NCBI GenBank assembly: GCA_913054135.1
Contig: CAJXJK010000006.1
Span: 124,001 to 188,000 of the forward strand
DNA length: 64,000 bases
From: an uncultured Flavobacteriales bacterium
Lineage (GTDB): Bacteria > Bacteroidota > Bacteroidia > Flavobacteriales_D > Crocinitomicaceae
Reading direction: 5' to 3'
Positions 53,615 through 63,066 of the stretch are shown here, piece by piece. Position numbers and translations under genes: made by a program. Every line of letters begins with the position of its first letter. Within the stretch, counting starts at the first letter, position 1. Below the pieces are notes generated by a model that was given only the letters and a program-made list of their open reading frames with translations, had not been told where the DNA came from and did no database searches.

Positions 53615-54565
53615 TTACTGTTCTCCAGTGAGACCCTTGATAATTTCTGAAACAGGTTTAATAGAATTCGTATGTTCAATAGTGGGTCCAGCACACCAAA
53701 CAGTTTTGTATGTTGCACTGAAAGCAGATTTTTCTAATGCTTTCATCCCTTTGACAAATGTTAGCATTTTCACCCACTTCTTTAGGCGTTTGCTTTTAGA
53801 AAGAACTCTTTCAAACCAATTTTGCTTTGTTCCTATTTTTTGAACGTAAGGTGTATTGATCACAGTACAAGGAGTTCCCGAAACTTTGGTACTCATTACA
53901 ATATCTTTGGCTCCGTAATCTACACATGCTTGCTTGTATTCATTCGAAACACCTGATTCTTCTGACGCTATGAACACTGATCCAATAGACGCACCTACCG
54001 CACCAAGCTTTAAGACATCCTCCATTTGAGAAGCCTTACCAACACCACCTGCCGAAATCACAGGAATGTCGCATTTCTCAGCTAACAATGGAATTAATTC
54101 TTCTGGAGTCATTGGTCCTGCATGCCCACCAGCTTTGCTGTTTACCGCTATAATGGCATCTGCACCTAACTCTTGCACTTTTAAAGCAAACTTCAAATCA
54201 ACAACATCACAAAAGACTTTGATTCCATGAGGTTTGCATTGTTTGATAACCTCCTCAGGAGATCCAAGAGAGGTGATAATAAAGTCTACCTTTTTTTCAA
54301 CACAAGTTTTTAATTGTGCTGGAGCTTTTGGATTCGATTTATTGACGATCAAATTTACGCCTAGCCCTACTCCATTAGTATTTGCTCTTACTTCATCAAT
54401 TGCAGCCCTGAACTCTTCGTCAGTTCTGTAGTTCAATGCAGGAACCGCAGCTGCTATTCCGTTATTGATCCCAGCAATAAGCATTTTTGAATTGGACACC
54501 AAAAACATTGGCGCCATAATTATTGGATGTTTAACTCCTAAAAGTTCGGTAAGGGCTGTACTCAT
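53615..54565 (-). CDS. Nitronate monooxygenase (NPD family)
   Basis: 316 residues, FMN-dependent TIM barrel. IIMAPMFLVSNSKM at the N-terminus, VDFIITSLGSP, the signature AVNSKAGGHAGPMTPEEL and ISAGGVGKASQMEDVLKLGAVGASIGSVF fit the 2-nitropropane dioxygenase family, which also includes FabK-like enoyl reductases. It would oxidise propionate-3-nitronate or similar nitronates; the FabK alternative is less likely given the motif. Its ATG shares a base with the upstream lipoprotein stop (TAATG), so the two are coupled. Confidence 0.88.
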   Translation of the reverse strand: MSTALTELLGVKHPIIMAPMFLVSNSKMLIAGINNGIAAAVPALNYRTDEEFRAAIDEVRANTNGVGLGVNLIVNKSNPKAPAQLKTCVEKKVDFIITSLGSPEEVIKQCKPHGIKVFCDVVDLKFALKVQELGADAIIAVNSKAGGHAGPMTPEELIPLLAEKCDIPVISAGGVGKASQMEDVLKLGAVGASIGSVFIASEESGVSNEYKQACVDYGAKDIVMSTKVSGTPCTVINTPYVQKIGTKQNWFERVLSKSKRLKKWVKMLTFVKGMKALEKSAFSATYKTVWCAGPTIEHTNSIKPVSEIIKGLTGEQ

Positions 54566-55614
54566 TAATTATTATTATCGTCGATTTCTTTCAGCTTTTG
54601 GGCTTGTTCCCAACGCAAAACTCTATTACGTAAAATACGCGCGTAGTCTCTTGACTCTTTAATTCTGTAATCTGTGTAAGCTTTTTGAGCCCACTCAAGC
54701 GCTCCTTTAATATCACCATTAATTTCGGCATCAATTGCCATATTATGACAGGCTCTTCCTGCAACTTTTCTTTTCGGACTATCTACATCCTTTCTCCAAG
54801 CATCTGCAGATCCGTTCCAATCACCTACCAAAGCTCGTCTATGTCCAATCTTCAAATTTTGACTTCCTGATTTGAAATACATTCTACTAACTCTAAAAGA
54901 TTGAGATCTAACTCTACCGGCATAAAACCTACCTACTTGACCACTAATTTGCTTAACGGCCTGTCCTCTATTCATTAACACTGAAGCAGCTTTTGCAGGA
55001 TTAATCCCAGATCCTGTATTTCTAATTCTATCTTTCACAAAAAACTCATCACGAATCAATTTATTTGCAGGATCATAAAGTCTCCAACCTGTGGTAACTC
55101 TAGTTATTGCTGTAGCTGTATGTCTTGGAACCTGAACAGTTCCTAAAGGAGTAGTTTGATTAACCATTCTCATGTCATAGTCAACTTTCGTATCTGTGTC
55201 ATAAACTTCTAATACAAACAATATTTGTACGCCGTTCTCTTCACACAGTCTTGTGACTTCTGACCATTCCATTGGCGCAGGAAATACATCTCCCGCTCTA
55301 TTTTCTACAGCTATACTGTCTAATTTGGCAACATACTCAAATCTCTGATTTGTCGTGAGTTCATCAAACATTCCCTGAGTTGCGGCTTCTGATCCGACAT
55401 TGTCAAGATTTCCTTCAAGAGTGAGAGCATTATCAATAACGTCAACGACTTTACCTGCTCCTTTAGCAAATGATCTATTCACAACACCTGCTGTGACATA
55501 AGATTTTTCCAGAAAAACTGCAGGAGGATCTTGAATAGTAAGATTAACCGTGTTCTTACAAGAACTAAAAACTAATAAAAGGGCAAAAAAGGATAAAAAG
55601 CAAACTCTTTTCAT
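54565..55614 (-). CDS. DUF6340-like lipoprotein
   Basis: 349 residues. Lipoprotein signal MKRVCFLSFFALLLVFSSC. The middle (VQILFVLEVYDTDTKVDYD...TTGWRLYDPANKLIRDEF) and the tail with helical repeats (GDWNGSADAWRKD...ACHNMAIDAEINGDIKGALEWAQKAY, TPR-like) match what I recall of the Bacteroidota DUF6340 family, of unknown function. Basic C-terminal half. Coupled to the nitronate monooxygenase gene; probably outer-membrane anchored. Confidence 0.78.
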   Translation of the reverse strand: MKRVCFLSFFALLLVFSSCKNTVNLTIQDPPAVFLEKSYVTAGVVNRSFAKGAGKVVDVIDNALTLEGNLDNVGSEAATQGMFDELTTNQRFEYVAKLDSIAVENRAGDVFPAPMEWSEVTRLCEENGVQILFVLEVYDTDTKVDYDMRMVNQTTPLGTVQVPRHTATAITRVTTGWRLYDPANKLIRDEFFVKDRIRNTGSGINPAKAASVLMNRGQAVKQISGQVGRFYAGRVRSQSFRVSRMYFKSGSQNLKIGHRRALVGDWNGSADAWRKDVDSPKRKVAGRACHNMAIDAEINGDIKGALEWAQKAYTDYRIKESRDYARILRNRVLRWEQAQKLKEIDDNNN

Positions 55615-55646
55615 TTGATCGGGATTATTTGGTTACCCACAACTCC

Positions 55647-56435
55647 TTACAAATCAGATGCCAAAGCAATCATCTCTGCAATATCCAGTACCTGGATATC
55701 ATTCTCTTTATTAAAATTCTTGACACCATCCGTCATCATTGTATTACAAAACGGACAACCAGTTGCAATAATATTCGGATTAGTTTTCAGTGCGTCTTCA
55801 GTTCTCTCAACATTAACTTCCTTGTCTCCCTTTTCAGCCTCTTTAAACATTTGAGCTCCACCTGCACCGCAACAAAGTCCTTTTGCCTTGCATCTTTTCA
55901 TTTCAACCAATTCGGCGTCTAGTTTTGACAAAACTGATCTTGGAGCTTCATAAACATCATTCGCTCTCCCCAAGTAACAAGGGTCATGGAATGTAATTTT
56001 CTTTCCTTTAAATTCTCCGCCTTCAACATTCAACTTTCCTTCTTTGAAAAGGCTTTCAAGCAATTGTGTATGATGAATCACTTCGTAGTCCCCACCTAAT
56101 CCAGGATACTCGTTCTTCAGTGTGTTAAAGCAATGCGGACAAGCCGTTACAATTTTCTTAACCTCATATCCATCCAAAACTTGGATGTTCATCATGGCTT
56201 GCATTTGAAAAAGAAATTCATTCCCAGCTCTTTTCGCAGGATCTCCAGTACAAGACTCCTCAGCTCCTAAGACTGCAAATTTCACATCACACTTATTCAA
56301 TATTTTAACAATTGCTTTGGTGATCTTCTTTGCCCTATCATCAAAACTTCCAGAACATCCTACCCAAAATAAGACATCTGGTTTTTCACCAGAAGCCATC
56401 ATCTCAGCCATTGTTGGAACTACTAAATTGCTCAT
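55647..56435 (-). CDS. (Fe-S)-binding protein, HdrB/CCG-domain type
   Basis: 262 residues, soluble. Carries two CCG-type cysteine sets: WVGCSGSFDDRAKK with ACPHC, and FHDPCYLGRANDVYE with LCCGAGGAQMF and TGCPFCN. These bind noncubane iron-sulfur clusters in HdrB, LutA and GlpC-type subunits. It starts 4 nt after the HAD gene and pairs with the membrane iron-sulfur protein gene two genes upstream, giving a split heterodisulfide reductase-like complex; the electron acceptor is unknown. Confidence 0.9.
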   Translation of the reverse strand: MSNLVVPTMAEMMASGEKPDVLFWVGCSGSFDDRAKKITKAIVKILNKCDVKFAVLGAEESCTGDPAKRAGNEFLFQMQAMMNIQVLDGYEVKKIVTACPHCFNTLKNEYPGLGGDYEVIHHTQLLESLFKEGKLNVEGGEFKGKKITFHDPCYLGRANDVYEAPRSVLSKLDAELVEMKRCKAKGLCCGAGGAQMFKEAEKGDKEVNVERTEDALKTNPNIIATGCPFCNTMMTDGVKNFNKENDIQVLDIAEMIALASDL

Positions 56436-56439
56436 TCAA

Positions 56440-56859
56440 TTATTTTTTAAATACTTCTATCGTTTCATTCGAGTTCACTAAATCAGTAAACTTCCCTTCA
56501 AACCTTGTTGCTCTAACTATATGATTATCAATCCAATGATAATTTCCTCCTCTAGGTTTCCCCATCACCATTCCATGAAATTTGAAACCATGTTTATTCA
56601 ACCAATCTTCGGTTACGCCTCTATGCTCTTCAATTCGAGAAGTAAAAAAGGTAATAACATGTCCTTCATCAAACCATTTATTGATGGTTTCTAATGCATC
56701 AGGATAAAGTTCGGCAGTAGCCATTCTTTCAGCCTCTTCATTTGGAATATCATCACATATTGTCCCATCAATATCAATCATATAATTCTTGATATGTGAT
56801 GGTAATATTGGAGATATCGCTTCCCCGTTTTCTTCAGCTGCTAATAAATTATTCTTCAT
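56440..56859 (-). CDS. HAD-superfamily phosphatase
   Basis: 139 residues from MKNNLL (ATG at 56859), chosen because longer reading runs into the previous gene; the 11-nt overlap implies coupling. HAD motif I YMIDIDGTICDD (Asp29, Asp31), motif II FFTSRIEEH and a late acidic/neutral GGNYHWIDNH region. Some Bacteroidota homologs are annotated as phosphoheptose isomerase, but the sequence is a HAD phosphatase. It lies between the two iron-sulfur genes, a consistent but puzzling position. Substrate unknown. Confidence 0.85.
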   Translation of the reverse strand: MKNNLLAAEENGEAISPILPSHIKNYMIDIDGTICDDIPNEEAERMATAELYPDALETINKWFDEGHVITFFTSRIEEHRGVTEDWLNKHGFKFHGMVMGKPRGGNYHWIDNHIVRATRFEGKFTDLVNSNETIEVFKK

Positions 56860-58183
56860 CTTTCCACTTAAGTCTGTCAGTTGGTGAGAACTGCCAAGGT
56901 GCTTGATTGTTTTCAATATTCGTGTTCATTGTAATTAACTCTGAAGGAATTTTAGATTCCTCCATTACTAAATATCTTCTTAAATCAACAATGATTGCCA
57001 ATGGATCAATATTCACGGGACATTCTTGTACACAAGCATTACAAGATGTACATGCCCAAATTTCTTCTTCAGTAATGTAATCTCCTAAAAGTGATTTTCC
57101 ATCATTAAAGTCTTCACCATCTTTCTTAATTCCTTTCCCTATCTCTTCAGCTCTATCTCTTACATCCATCATGATCTTTCTTGGGGAAAGCATTTTACCT
57201 GTAACATTTGCAGGGCAAGATGAAGTACATCTTCCACACTCAGTGCACGTATATGCATTCATGATGTTTACCCAGTTCAAATCTGGAACATCTTTCGCTC
57301 CGAATTTCTGTGGAACAGCATTTGGATCAACCTCAGGAACTGCATAAGGATCAGCATTAGGATCTAACATCATCTTAACCTCATTCGTTACCGATTCCAT
57401 GTTTGAGAATTGTCCTTTGGGATCAAGATTCGAAAAGAAAACATTAGGAAATGCCCAGAAAATATGAAGGTGTTTAGAAAATGGCAAATAAATTACAAAG
57501 CCCATCACTACACCAAAGTGACCCCACCATCCTATTCTTTCTATTACATGAAGTGTTGAAGTCTCCATTCCTCCAAAAACACTTGGACCAAAGAATTGGC
57601 TCAGCGCAAATCCAAAACTTCCTTGACCTTCATAATGCGAAGCACCTCTGTTATATAAAGCTTCATCAGACCCGTTCATGGTAAAAACACAAATCACCAA
57701 AATTATTTCTAAGTAAAGAATAATGTTTCCATCTAGTTTCGGCCATCCGGTCATTTCACTCTTTACTAATCTCGGGACCTTGATTAAGTTTCTTCTCGAT
57801 AAAAACACAAAAGTTGCAATCAATGCTAGTAAAGACAATACTTCAATTAAACTGATAACAAAGGTGTAAAGACCACCCAATGGTTCAGCAAAAATTCTGT
57901 GAGAACCACTTGCACCATCAATAATTATTTCAATCAACTCAATTTGAGTAAAAATGAAGGCAACATAGATAAAGATGTGCAAAATACCAGCAATTGGTCT
58001 AGTTACCATTTTTGATTGACCAAGTGCAACTCGGATCATAATCTTTAATCGCTCGCCTTTTCTATCAGTACGATTGATTGATTTTCCAAGTCTAATGTTT
58101 TTGATTATTTGTCTAACCTTCATTGCAAAGAAGGCAGAACTTCCGACCAAGATCAGAATAAAGAGAATGCTACTAATTGTCAT
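56849..58183 (-). CDS. Membrane (Fe-S)-binding protein, HdrE/NarI-like plus 4Fe-4S domain
   Basis: 444 residues. About five to six N-terminal membrane helices (residues 3-230) of the NarI/HdrE-like cytochrome type, then a cytosolic ferredoxin domain with two 4Fe-4S sets: YTCTECGRCTSSCPANV and WACTSCNACVQECPVNI. It probably carries electrons from the quinone pool to or from the soluble CCG protein encoded downstream. First of three coupled genes (this, HAD, CCG). Confidence 0.9.
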   Translation of the reverse strand: MTISSILFILILVGSSAFFAMKVRQIIKNIRLGKSINRTDRKGERLKIMIRVALGQSKMVTRPIAGILHIFIYVAFIFTQIELIEIIIDGASGSHRIFAEPLGGLYTFVISLIEVLSLLALIATFVFLSRRNLIKVPRLVKSEMTGWPKLDGNIILYLEIILVICVFTMNGSDEALYNRGASHYEGQGSFGFALSQFFGPSVFGGMETSTLHVIERIGWWGHFGVVMGFVIYLPFSKHLHIFWAFPNVFFSNLDPKGQFSNMESVTNEVKMMLDPNADPYAVPEVDPNAVPQKFGAKDVPDLNWVNIMNAYTCTECGRCTSSCPANVTGKMLSPRKIMMDVRDRAEEIGKGIKKDGEDFNDGKSLLGDYITEEEIWACTSCNACVQECPVNIDPLAIIVDLRRYLVMEESKIPSELITMNTNIENNQAPWQFSPTDRLKWKDEE

Positions 58184-58206
58184 TAGACAGTTTTAACTGG
58201 TTATTA

Positions 58207-59259
58207 TTATATGCCTTGAAGAGAATCAAGAACGCCATCAAGAATATCTTCGCGTTCATTCGTGGTTTGGTATCCTTTCACTTTTCGTCCAAATACAGAG
58301 AAGTGCACAAATTTGTTTGGATTCGCTTCAAAGTCGTCTAGCAAGTTTTGTAAAGATTGGTTCGTTTGAATCAATTCATTGTGCAAACTGTCGGTATGCA
58401 AAAGTTTACCAATAGTACCCTGACCTGAATTAACATCAGCAAGTACTCCATTAAGTTCAGTTAAAGTAGTTTTCGTTTCTACTATGACAGATTTTATATC
58501 AGAATCGGCGAGAGTATCAGAAATAGCTGAAATGTTATCAATCACATTTGAAATCTTATCAGATTTATTAGAAAGATTGTCTGTTATTTCGTGTACATCT
58601 TCCAAGATTCTATCAACTTGTTCAGTCTCATTTGAAATCAAAACCGAAAGGTTATTGGCGAGCTCACCAAATTTATCAATGGCATCTCTAACTTCATAAA
58701 GACTTTCATCAATGGTATATGCTGCAGATGTATCCCAGAAGGCGTTAACCGAAACGATTATTGATTCAACAGAACCAATTAATTCCTCTGTCTTTTTCTT
58801 AAGAGGTAATATCTCTTGATTAATTTGCTCCTCAATAGAAATTTCTGTCCCAGAATACTTAAATGTATCCTGATCTTCGTAATATTTTAAATCACCGGAG
58901 GCAATCTCTCCACTGAACAAATTAAGATCCAAAGCTTTTGTACCAAGGATGTCAGATGAAATCAACTCAATGTAAGAAGAATCAGGTATTAAAATTTCAT
59001 CACTGTCAATTGAAAATTTAACAACAACCTTATTGGCATTATCAGATTTCAATTCAACCGACAAAACTTGCCCCACCTTAACTCCGTTCATTTGAACTTC
59101 ATTTGAAGGCTGTAATCCTGATGAATTATCGAAAATGGCGTAAAACTCTCTGTTTTTACTAAATATTCCTCCACCTTTTAGAAAGTTAACTCCAATAAAA
59201 AGGAGCAACAACCCTAAAACCACTAACAATCCTACTTTAAACTCTTTTGAAACTCTCAT
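58207..59259 (-). CDS. MCE/MlaD-family protein
   Basis: 350 residues. Single N-terminal membrane helix (about 8-27: KVGLLVVLGLLLLFIGVNF), then a single MCE domain (FYAIFDNSSGLQPSNEVQMNGVKVGQV...), then a long coiled coil (about 150-330) ending with NPNKFVHFSVFG. This matches MlaD-type substrate-binding subunits of ABC lipid transporters that carry phospholipids between inner and outer membrane. The permease and ATPase genes are not in the window. Sits between the amidase gene and the iron-sulfur operon. Confidence 0.92.
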   Translation of the reverse strand: MRVSKEFKVGLLVVLGLLLLFIGVNFLKGGGIFSKNREFYAIFDNSSGLQPSNEVQMNGVKVGQVLSVELKSDNANKVVVKFSIDSDEILIPDSSYIELISSDILGTKALDLNLFSGEIASGDLKYYEDQDTFKYSGTEISIEEQINQEILPLKKKTEELIGSVESIIVSVNAFWDTSAAYTIDESLYEVRDAIDKFGELANNLSVLISNETEQVDRILEDVHEITDNLSNKSDKISNVIDNISAISDTLADSDIKSVIVETKTTLTELNGVLADVNSGQGTIGKLLHTDSLHNELIQTNQSLQNLLDDFEANPNKFVHFSVFGRKVKGYQTTNEREDILDGVLDSLQGI

Positions 59260-59281
59260 TATTGGGCTTCTCTTTTGTTCG

Positions 59282-59307
59282 TTTTACACTGCTAAAATAG
59301 TGTAAAA
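59282..59307. other. Inverted repeat in the amidase-mlaD gap
   Basis: Nine-bp perfect arms TTTTACACT/AGTGTAAAA, 8-nt loop, between the amidase stop and the mlaD start. No T-run on either strand supports a terminator; could be an operator or an mRNA processing or stability element. Confidence 0.4.
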
Positions 59308-59320
59308 ATCGCGAAGCGAA

Positions 59321-60439
59321 TTATTTTTCTGTGATTTTAATTGCGTCTGCTAATTTAATCCTCGTATCTCCTTGAAAAGCAACAACAAAGGCATGCTCAA
59401 ATCCTTTTGCTCTCATTTCTTTTTTGAGATCATTTGCAGGAGTATTATTCTTGAAAAGGCCGACTGTATATTTGTACAAACCTGTACTTTCATAAGTCCA
59501 AACTGGCATGTTTTGAAATCGACTATTGGTAAGATCTAAAGGTGTGGCAGAAGTTTCAATTTGAACTCTGTACACAATGTCTTTAGCAGTTATAGAATTC
59601 TCATCCACCCCAAACTTGGCAGTGTCAACGCCATTTATAGTTGAATTCACAGATAAGTCTGCCCCTTCATACTCAGCTTTATAAGTTTCAAACGCCTTAA
59701 ATAATGATGTCGCCATCTTTTTCTGACTAGCAGGATCAGCCAAAAACTTTTCCTCTGTTGGATTTGTTAAGAAACCTGTTTCTATTAGTACACTTGGCAT
59801 TGTTGTTTTGTACAAGACGAGAAAACCAGCTTGCCTAACTCCCCTATTTGACCGACCTAAGGCTACTAATTCGTCTTGTATTTTTGTGGCAAAATTGATA
59901 CTGTGATCTAAAAAAACGGATAATTGTAATTGTCTAGCTATAATGGCATCTACAGAGAGTTTTTCATACTTATCACCAGCTCCTTCTTCAAATTCAATTA
60001 CTGAATTCTCTCTTTCTGCAATTTTTCTTTGTGCCTCAGTTCTGTGCAATCCTAAAACATATGTTTCTGCGCCAAAAGCCTTTGAAGGACCTGCGTTTGC
60101 ATGCACACAAATGAATAAATCTGCTTTCGCTTCATTAGCAATTTTAGCTCTCTCATCTAATTCAACAAAAACATCACTATCTCTCGTGTAAATCACTTTA
60201 ATATCTGGATATTTGTCTTGAATGAATTTACCCAAATGCAAGGCGATTGCAAGCGTTACAGTTTTTTCATTTGATTTTGCTCCGTGACAACCTGGGTCTT
60301 TCCCTCCATGTCCCGCATCAATCACTACTGTTTTAATACCTTTTACTAAATCAGCATCCTGCGCAACTAAATGGCTAGAGAAAAATATTACGCAATACAA
60401 TAATATTGCTCTTGTTATGTTTATTCTTTTTATCATCAT
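59321..60439 (-). CDS. N-acetylmuramoyl-L-alanine amidase
   Basis: 372 residues from ATG at 60439; a GTG at 60463 gives eight more. Signal peptide to LVAQ. Amidase_3 zinc domain: VVIDAGHGGKDPGCHG (His44), NEKTVTLAIA (Glu58), FICVHANAG (His113), HSINFATKIQ and the catalytic SVLIETGFLTNP. A C-terminal SPOR-like region follows (VYRVQIETSAT). Cleaves the amide between MurNAc and L-Ala in peptidoglycan during division or remodelling. Divergent from lptD. Confidence 0.95.
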   Translation of the reverse strand: MMIKRINITRAILLYCVIFFSSHLVAQDADLVKGIKTVVIDAGHGGKDPGCHGAKSNEKTVTLAIALHLGKFIQDKYPDIKVIYTRDSDVFVELDERAKIANEAKADLFICVHANAGPSKAFGAETYVLGLHRTEAQRKIAERENSVIEFEEGAGDKYEKLSVDAIIARQLQLSVFLDHSINFATKIQDELVALGRSNRGVRQAGFLVLYKTTMPSVLIETGFLTNPTEEKFLADPASQKKMATSLFKAFETYKAEYEGADLSVNSTINGVDTAKFGVDENSITAKDIVYRVQIETSATPLDLTNSRFQNMPVWTYESTGLYKYTVGLFKNNTPANDLKKEMRAKGFEHAFVVAFQGDTRIKLADAIKITEK

Positions 60440-60460
60440 CTGATAAAGTTTATAGATTTG
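60428..60460 (+). promoter_or_regulatory. Promoter of lptD
   Basis: T-tract at 60427-60431 as a weak -33, 22-nt spacer, TAGATTTG (60453-60460) exact to TAnnTTTG. Expected start near 60467, about 35 nt before the TTG start of lptD. Confidence 0.4.
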
Positions 60461-60483
60461 CACGTTAATTGTACATACCTCTA

Positions 60484-60491
60484 CAAAGTTA
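60484..60491 (-). promoter_or_regulatory. -7 element of the amidase promoter
   Basis: TAACTTTG on the minus strand, exact to TAnnTTTG, 45 nt before the ATG at 60439. It faces and overlaps the leader of lptD; -33 is uncertain (TTTG at 15 and TTG at 24 nt). Confidence 0.35.
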
Positions 60492-60501
60492 AGACCAAAG
60501 T

Positions 60502-63066
60502 TTGCTCAAAGCCTTCAAAATATCGGTAGTTTTCAATTTCAGTTTGTTAATAAGCTTACTTCTATTGCCCCAAATCTTCTGGGCTCAAGATGGTTTAGAC
60601 GGTCCCGTAAATTATCAAGCAACCGACTCAATTGTAGCCGATATTAAAACGGAAATCGTAAAACTTTACGGTGAAGCTAAGGTCACTTACGATAACATTG
60701 AACTCACAGCAGACTACATTGAAATTGACATGAAGAACAATGAGGTCTTGGCTACATACTCCACAGACAGTCTTGGTATGCCAATTGGGAAACCCATTTT
60801 CTCATCAGATGGCGAAGAATCTACCTGTGATTACATGAAATATAACTTCAAGACTAAAAAAGGATACATAAAAGAAGTTAGAGCGCAACAAGATGAAGGC
60901 TACATTCACATGGCCGAATCAAAAATACATCCTAATCAACAGATCCATTTAAAAAATGGAAAGTTCACTACATGTGATAAAGAAAAGCCGCATTATCATT
61001 TCAAAATGACCAGAGCGATCATTGTACCTGACGAAAGAATCGTGACTGGACCAGTGTTCATGAAGATTGGTAAAATCCCTACTCCATTAGCTGCGCCTTT
61101 TGGATTCTTTCCGACCACTAAAACTAGAAAGCATGGCTTAATCATTGGTGATTTTGGACAGGCCAATGGAAATTCAGGATTTGGATTGAGAGACTTTGGA
61201 TACTACATCCCTTTAGGAGATCATTTTGACACGAAGTTCTTAGGTTCGATTTTCACAACTGGACAATGGAACTTATCGAACCAAACCTCTTATTACAAGA
61301 GATACAACTACAGAGGAGCATTTGGAATCAAGTATGAAAGATTAAAGGGCTATTTCTATGACGAAAATATCACTAATAAATTCAGTGTCAATTGGAGACA
61401 TACCCAAGATCCAAAAGCCCACCCTAGTATGCAATTCTCAACAGATATCAATTTTAAATCTGACAACAATGCTAAGACAACTTTAGATGCTACAAATGAA
61501 GAATTCTTCAGCAATCAATTTAACTCGAGCGTAAAACTTAGCAAAAACTGGAAAGCTGGAAAATTTAAGGGAACAGCAAATCTGAATACTTCATTGAAAC
61601 AGAACTCAAACACTCAAAATTACATCTTAGACTTGCCTAGCTTCAATTTCAGAGTAAATCGTTTTGATTTAGGAGTTTTGAGAAAACAAAAAATTGGAAA
61701 AAAATGGTACGAGAACATTCAGGTTCAGTACAATATGGATTCAAAGAACTTCATAAATGCGCCAGATAGCATCTTCAATTTAAATGACTTAGGCATTGTT
61801 GGGGATTACGCTCAAAACGGAATACAACAAAACGCATCTGTTAGTTCTCAACTTAAATTATTTGGAGCACGATTAAACTTTAGCCCGAGTTTTAAATATA
61901 GAGAAATATGGAACTTTCAATCTGAATCACATTCTTGGAACGGAATCTCTGAACAAGTAGACACTGTGAGATACAAAGGCTTTGCTTCAGGTCGAAACAT
62001 GTCGTTTGCAGGAACAGTAACTGGAAACTTTTACGGGCTTTTCAAAATGAAAGGATCAGGACAAACAAGATTCAAACATGTTGCCACACCTAATGTTTCT
62101 TTCAGCTATGCCCCAGATTTAAGCCAAGGAATTTTAACTCAAATTGACACTTCAAATAACGAGAGAATTTACTCGCCATTTGCATCTAGTTTGTATAAAG
62201 AAGCAGGACAAGGGGCGTCAGGAAACTTAAGTTTCTCATTGGCAAACACTCTTAAAATGAAGCGTCTAGATAAAAAGGACACACTAAATGGCTCAAGTAA
62301 AAGTTTCAATTTGATAGACGCGGCCAACATTAGAGGTTCGTATGATTTTCTGAAAGACTCACTTAACCTTTCAAACATGACAATTGACTTCAGAACTTCT
62401 AAATTCTTGAATATATTTTCATTTCAAACTACCGCCACCCTTAACCCTTATGCGTTCGACGAACTGAACGTAACGAATAGTGATTATGCATGGCAAAATG
62501 GTCAAGGAATTGGGAGAATAACAGCTGCTAACTTCACCTCAAATGCAAACTTCACCTCTCAATCAGGTAGAAAGAAACAAAAAGAACTGAATAATTTAAC
62601 TGAAGATAATGCCAAAATTAATGGCGCCGCAACTGACGTTAACAAAGTAAACTTTGATATTCCTTGGCAATTAAATGTTGCTTACAACTACAACATCACC
62701 TCTGTGATTAAGGATAGCGTAATAGATGACGATTACAAAACAATACAAACTGGAACCGTTAGTGGAGATGTGAGCATCAACCAGAAATGGAAAATTGCCG
62801 GTTCAATTTCTGCTGATTTACAACAGTTCCTTCCTAAATATCAAACTGATGCGAATCATCCATTGGGATCACTCATTACGAGATGGAACTTGAATTTATG
62901 GAGAGACTTACACTGTTGGGAAGCGACTCTTCAATTAGGTCAGTTAAGCCCATGGAACTTCAATGATTGGACAGCAACCAATTTCACTTTTTTATTCAGA
63001 GTGAACATCAAAGCATCAATGCTGCAGGATATTAAGCTGGAATATAATCGTCCACCGTTTTTCTAG
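60502..63066 (+). CDS. lptD: LPS-assembly outer-membrane protein LptD (OstA)
   Basis: 854 residues, TTG start. Signal peptide ending FWAQ. The N-terminal OstA/LptA-like jellyroll (residues about 40-170: YGEAKVTYDNIELTADYIEIDMKNNEV) leads to a long beta-barrel with typical LptD segments (IGKIPTPLAAPFGFFPT, GFGLRDFGYYIPLGDHFDTKF, GQWNLSNQTSYYKRYNYRGAF). It inserts LPS into the outer leaflet. The Cys pair of E. coli LptD is not obvious. The end overlaps the convergent pqiA-like gene by 35 nt. Confidence 0.93.
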   Translation: MLKAFKISVVFNFSLLISLLLLPQIFWAQDGLDGPVNYQATDSIVADIKTEIVKLYGEAKVTYDNIELTADYIEIDMKNNEVLATYSTDSLGMPIGKPIFSSDGEESTCDYMKYNFKTKKGYIKEVRAQQDEGYIHMAESKIHPNQQIHLKNGKFTTCDKEKPHYHFKMTRAIIVPDERIVTGPVFMKIGKIPTPLAAPFGFFPTTKTRKHGLIIGDFGQANGNSGFGLRDFGYYIPLGDHFDTKFLGSIFTTGQWNLSNQTSYYKRYNYRGAFGIKYERLKGYFYDENITNKFSVNWRHTQDPKAHPSMQFSTDINFKSDNNAKTTLDATNEEFFSNQFNSSVKLSKNWKAGKFKGTANLNTSLKQNSNTQNYILDLPSFNFRVNRFDLGVLRKQKIGKKWYENIQVQYNMDSKNFINAPDSIFNLNDLGIVGDYAQNGIQQNASVSSQLKLFGARLNFSPSFKYREIWNFQSESHSWNGISEQVDTVRYKGFASGRNMSFAGTVTGNFYGLFKMKGSGQTRFKHVATPNVSFSYAPDLSQGILTQIDTSNNERIYSPFASSLYKEAGQGASGNLSFSLANTLKMKRLDKKDTLNGSSKSFNLIDAANIRGSYDFLKDSLNLSNMTIDFRTSKFLNIFSFQTTATLNPYAFDELNVTNSDYAWQNGQGIGRITAANFTSNANFTSQSGRKKQKELNNLTEDNAKINGAATDVNKVNFDIPWQLNVAYNYNITSVIKDSVIDDDYKTIQTGTVSGDVSINQKWKIAGSISADLQQFLPKYQTDANHPLGSLITRWNLNLWRDLHCWEATLQLGQLSPWNFNDWTATNFTFLFRVNIKASMLQDIKLEYNRPPFF

